Assembly: GCA_013329295.1 (NCBI GenBank)
Contig: DUKP01000202.1
Coordinates: 1 to 5,594, forward strand
Length of the DNA: 5,594 bases
DNA from: Candidatus Poseidoniaceae archaeon
Lineage (GTDB): Archaea; Thermoplasmatota; Poseidoniia; Poseidoniales; Poseidoniaceae
Direction: 5' to 3'
Shown here: one piece after another, positions 5,052 through 5,594 of the stretch
Numbering within the stretch: the stretch's first letter is position 1
Layout of the letters: every line of letters begins with the position of its first letter
Notes under the pieces: model-generated
Told to the model about the DNA's origin: nothing
What the model saw: only the letters and a program-made list of their open reading frames with translations
Database searches by the model: none
Made by a program: the position numbers and the translations under genes

Positions 5052-5145
5052 TGCTGTATTAATCTAAATTATTCTTGCGAGTATTCTCATAACGAAGCGG
5101 CAATTGGTGGTAAGCGTGAAAACCTCGACCGTTTTGCCTTCAACT

Positions 5146-5594
5146 ATGTGGCTATGGTATGATTGGCAGGCAGCAGCAGTTGCCGATGATGAAGGGTTCA
5201 TCCATGACCAAGCAATTTGGGACGGGTTTTTCGACCAAAGAGCACTGATTGAAAGGCTACACTGCATCGCAAATGGTGGCTTAACACAAGAAGCAATGCT
5301 GTTACATGAGCGGTTTCCTGATGCAAAACCCCTGATTCACGGTGATGAAAAATTACCACAAGCTGATTGGCCTCTACCGTCTAACGAGGCACTTGAAGCA
5401 GCCGATAAAGCAGCGATTGAAATGACAAGGCAAGGAGTTGCTATGGCTGCAGGTGACCCCGATCGAAGGCTCGAGCATCTACTAAAGGCGAGTGATGAGA
5501 TGCGCTCAACTTTCCTAACTATGGAAGCAAGATTAGTAGAATGGGTAGGGCTTTTTCTACCCGAAGCAAGGTTTGGTAAAGACCGCTCAAGTCT
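5146..5594 (+). CDS. nop5: Nop5 (Nop56/58-like) box C/D sRNP protein, N-terminal part (3' partial)
   Basis: The frame is open to the window edge, giving 149 residues. Nop5 is the scaffold of archaeal box C/D RNPs: its N-terminal domain binds fibrillarin, its coiled coil dimerises, and its C-terminal Nop domain (beyond the window) binds L7Ae and guide RNA. The recognisable signature is at 103-140: GDPDRRLEHLLKASDEM, followed by EARLVEWVGLFLPEA. This matches the family pattern of GD-x-D, a D-E/D-L helix, then RL-x-EW-x-GL-x-x-PE (R129, E132, W133, G135, P139, E140) that opens the coiled coil. Residues 1-75 would be the small alpha/beta fibrillarin-binding domain and are divergent. The start is uncertain. 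ATG 5146 begins right at the first predicted strand. An in-frame GTG at 5116 has GGTGG five bases upstream and would add ten residues. The gene is divergent from the compact TFS gene. Confidence 0.85.
   Translation, partial: MWLWYDWQAAAVADDEGFIHDQAIWDGFFDQRALIERLHCIANGGLTQEAMLLHERFPDAKPLIHGDEKLPQADWPLPSNEALEAADKAAIEMTRQGVAMAAGDPDRRLEHLLKASDEMRSTFLTMEARLVEWVGLFLPEARFGKDRSS

Noticed and set aside
5064..5267. 67-residue minus-strand ORF overlapping the nop5 start
   Set aside because: It lies opposite conserved Nop5 coding sequence and has no recognisable features.
1..5594. CRISPR array, mobile element, tRNA or rRNA
   Set aside because: No regularly spaced repeats, terminal inverted repeats, transposase or integrase motifs, or tRNA-like cloverleaf sequences were found by reading both strands.

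Overview
The window is compact, low-GC archaeal DNA carrying eight protein genes on both strands. The archaeal assignment rests on four things seen here: an archaeal-length PCNA clamp, two transcription factor S (TFS) type zinc-ribbon proteins, the start of a Nop5 box C/D RNP protein, and TATA boxes about 25-30 nt upstream of start codons (leaderless-mRNA geometry). A lipobox lipoprotein, a family-2 glycosyltransferase and an MsbA-type ABC exporter give the envelope genes a bacterial flavour. My best guess is a planktonic Thermoplasmatota lineage such as Marine Group II (Poseidoniales). That is an inference from style, not a proof.

Layout. Positions 1-381 (+) hold the C-terminal end of an ABC exporter ATPase. 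Then come three minus-strand envelope genes, read from right to left: an acidic lipoprotein (3009-1963), a GT2 glycosyltransferase with a C-terminal membrane anchor (1913-783), and a two-helix membrane protein (708-385). They may be one transcription unit, with a terminator-like hairpin between the first two. A 176-bp divergent promoter region (3010-3185) separates them from the information-processing genes. PCNA (3186-3926, +) faces an enlarged TFS paralogue (4583-3927, -), and their stop codons abut with no base between. Behind that lies a second, compact TFS paralogue (5019-4666, -). It shares an AT-rich divergent promoter region with nop5, which runs off the right edge.

How the genes fit together. 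The right half is housekeeping: the sliding clamp for replication and repair, transcript-cleavage or RNA polymerase-associated zinc-ribbon factors, and the scaffold of the 2'-O-methylation sRNP. The left half is cell surface: export, glycan transfer, and an anchored, probably disulfide-rich and calcium-binding lipoprotein.

The most unusual content is the TFS pair. The larger copy keeps the catalytic Asp-Glu of the TFIIS hairpin. However, its N-terminal zinc ribbon is split by about 96 extra residues, and its C-terminal ribbon has a C-x9-C knuckle. The compact copy has ordinary ribbons but has lost the Asp and most of the surrounding hairpin motif. No CRISPR array, tRNA, rRNA, transposase or integrase was seen.
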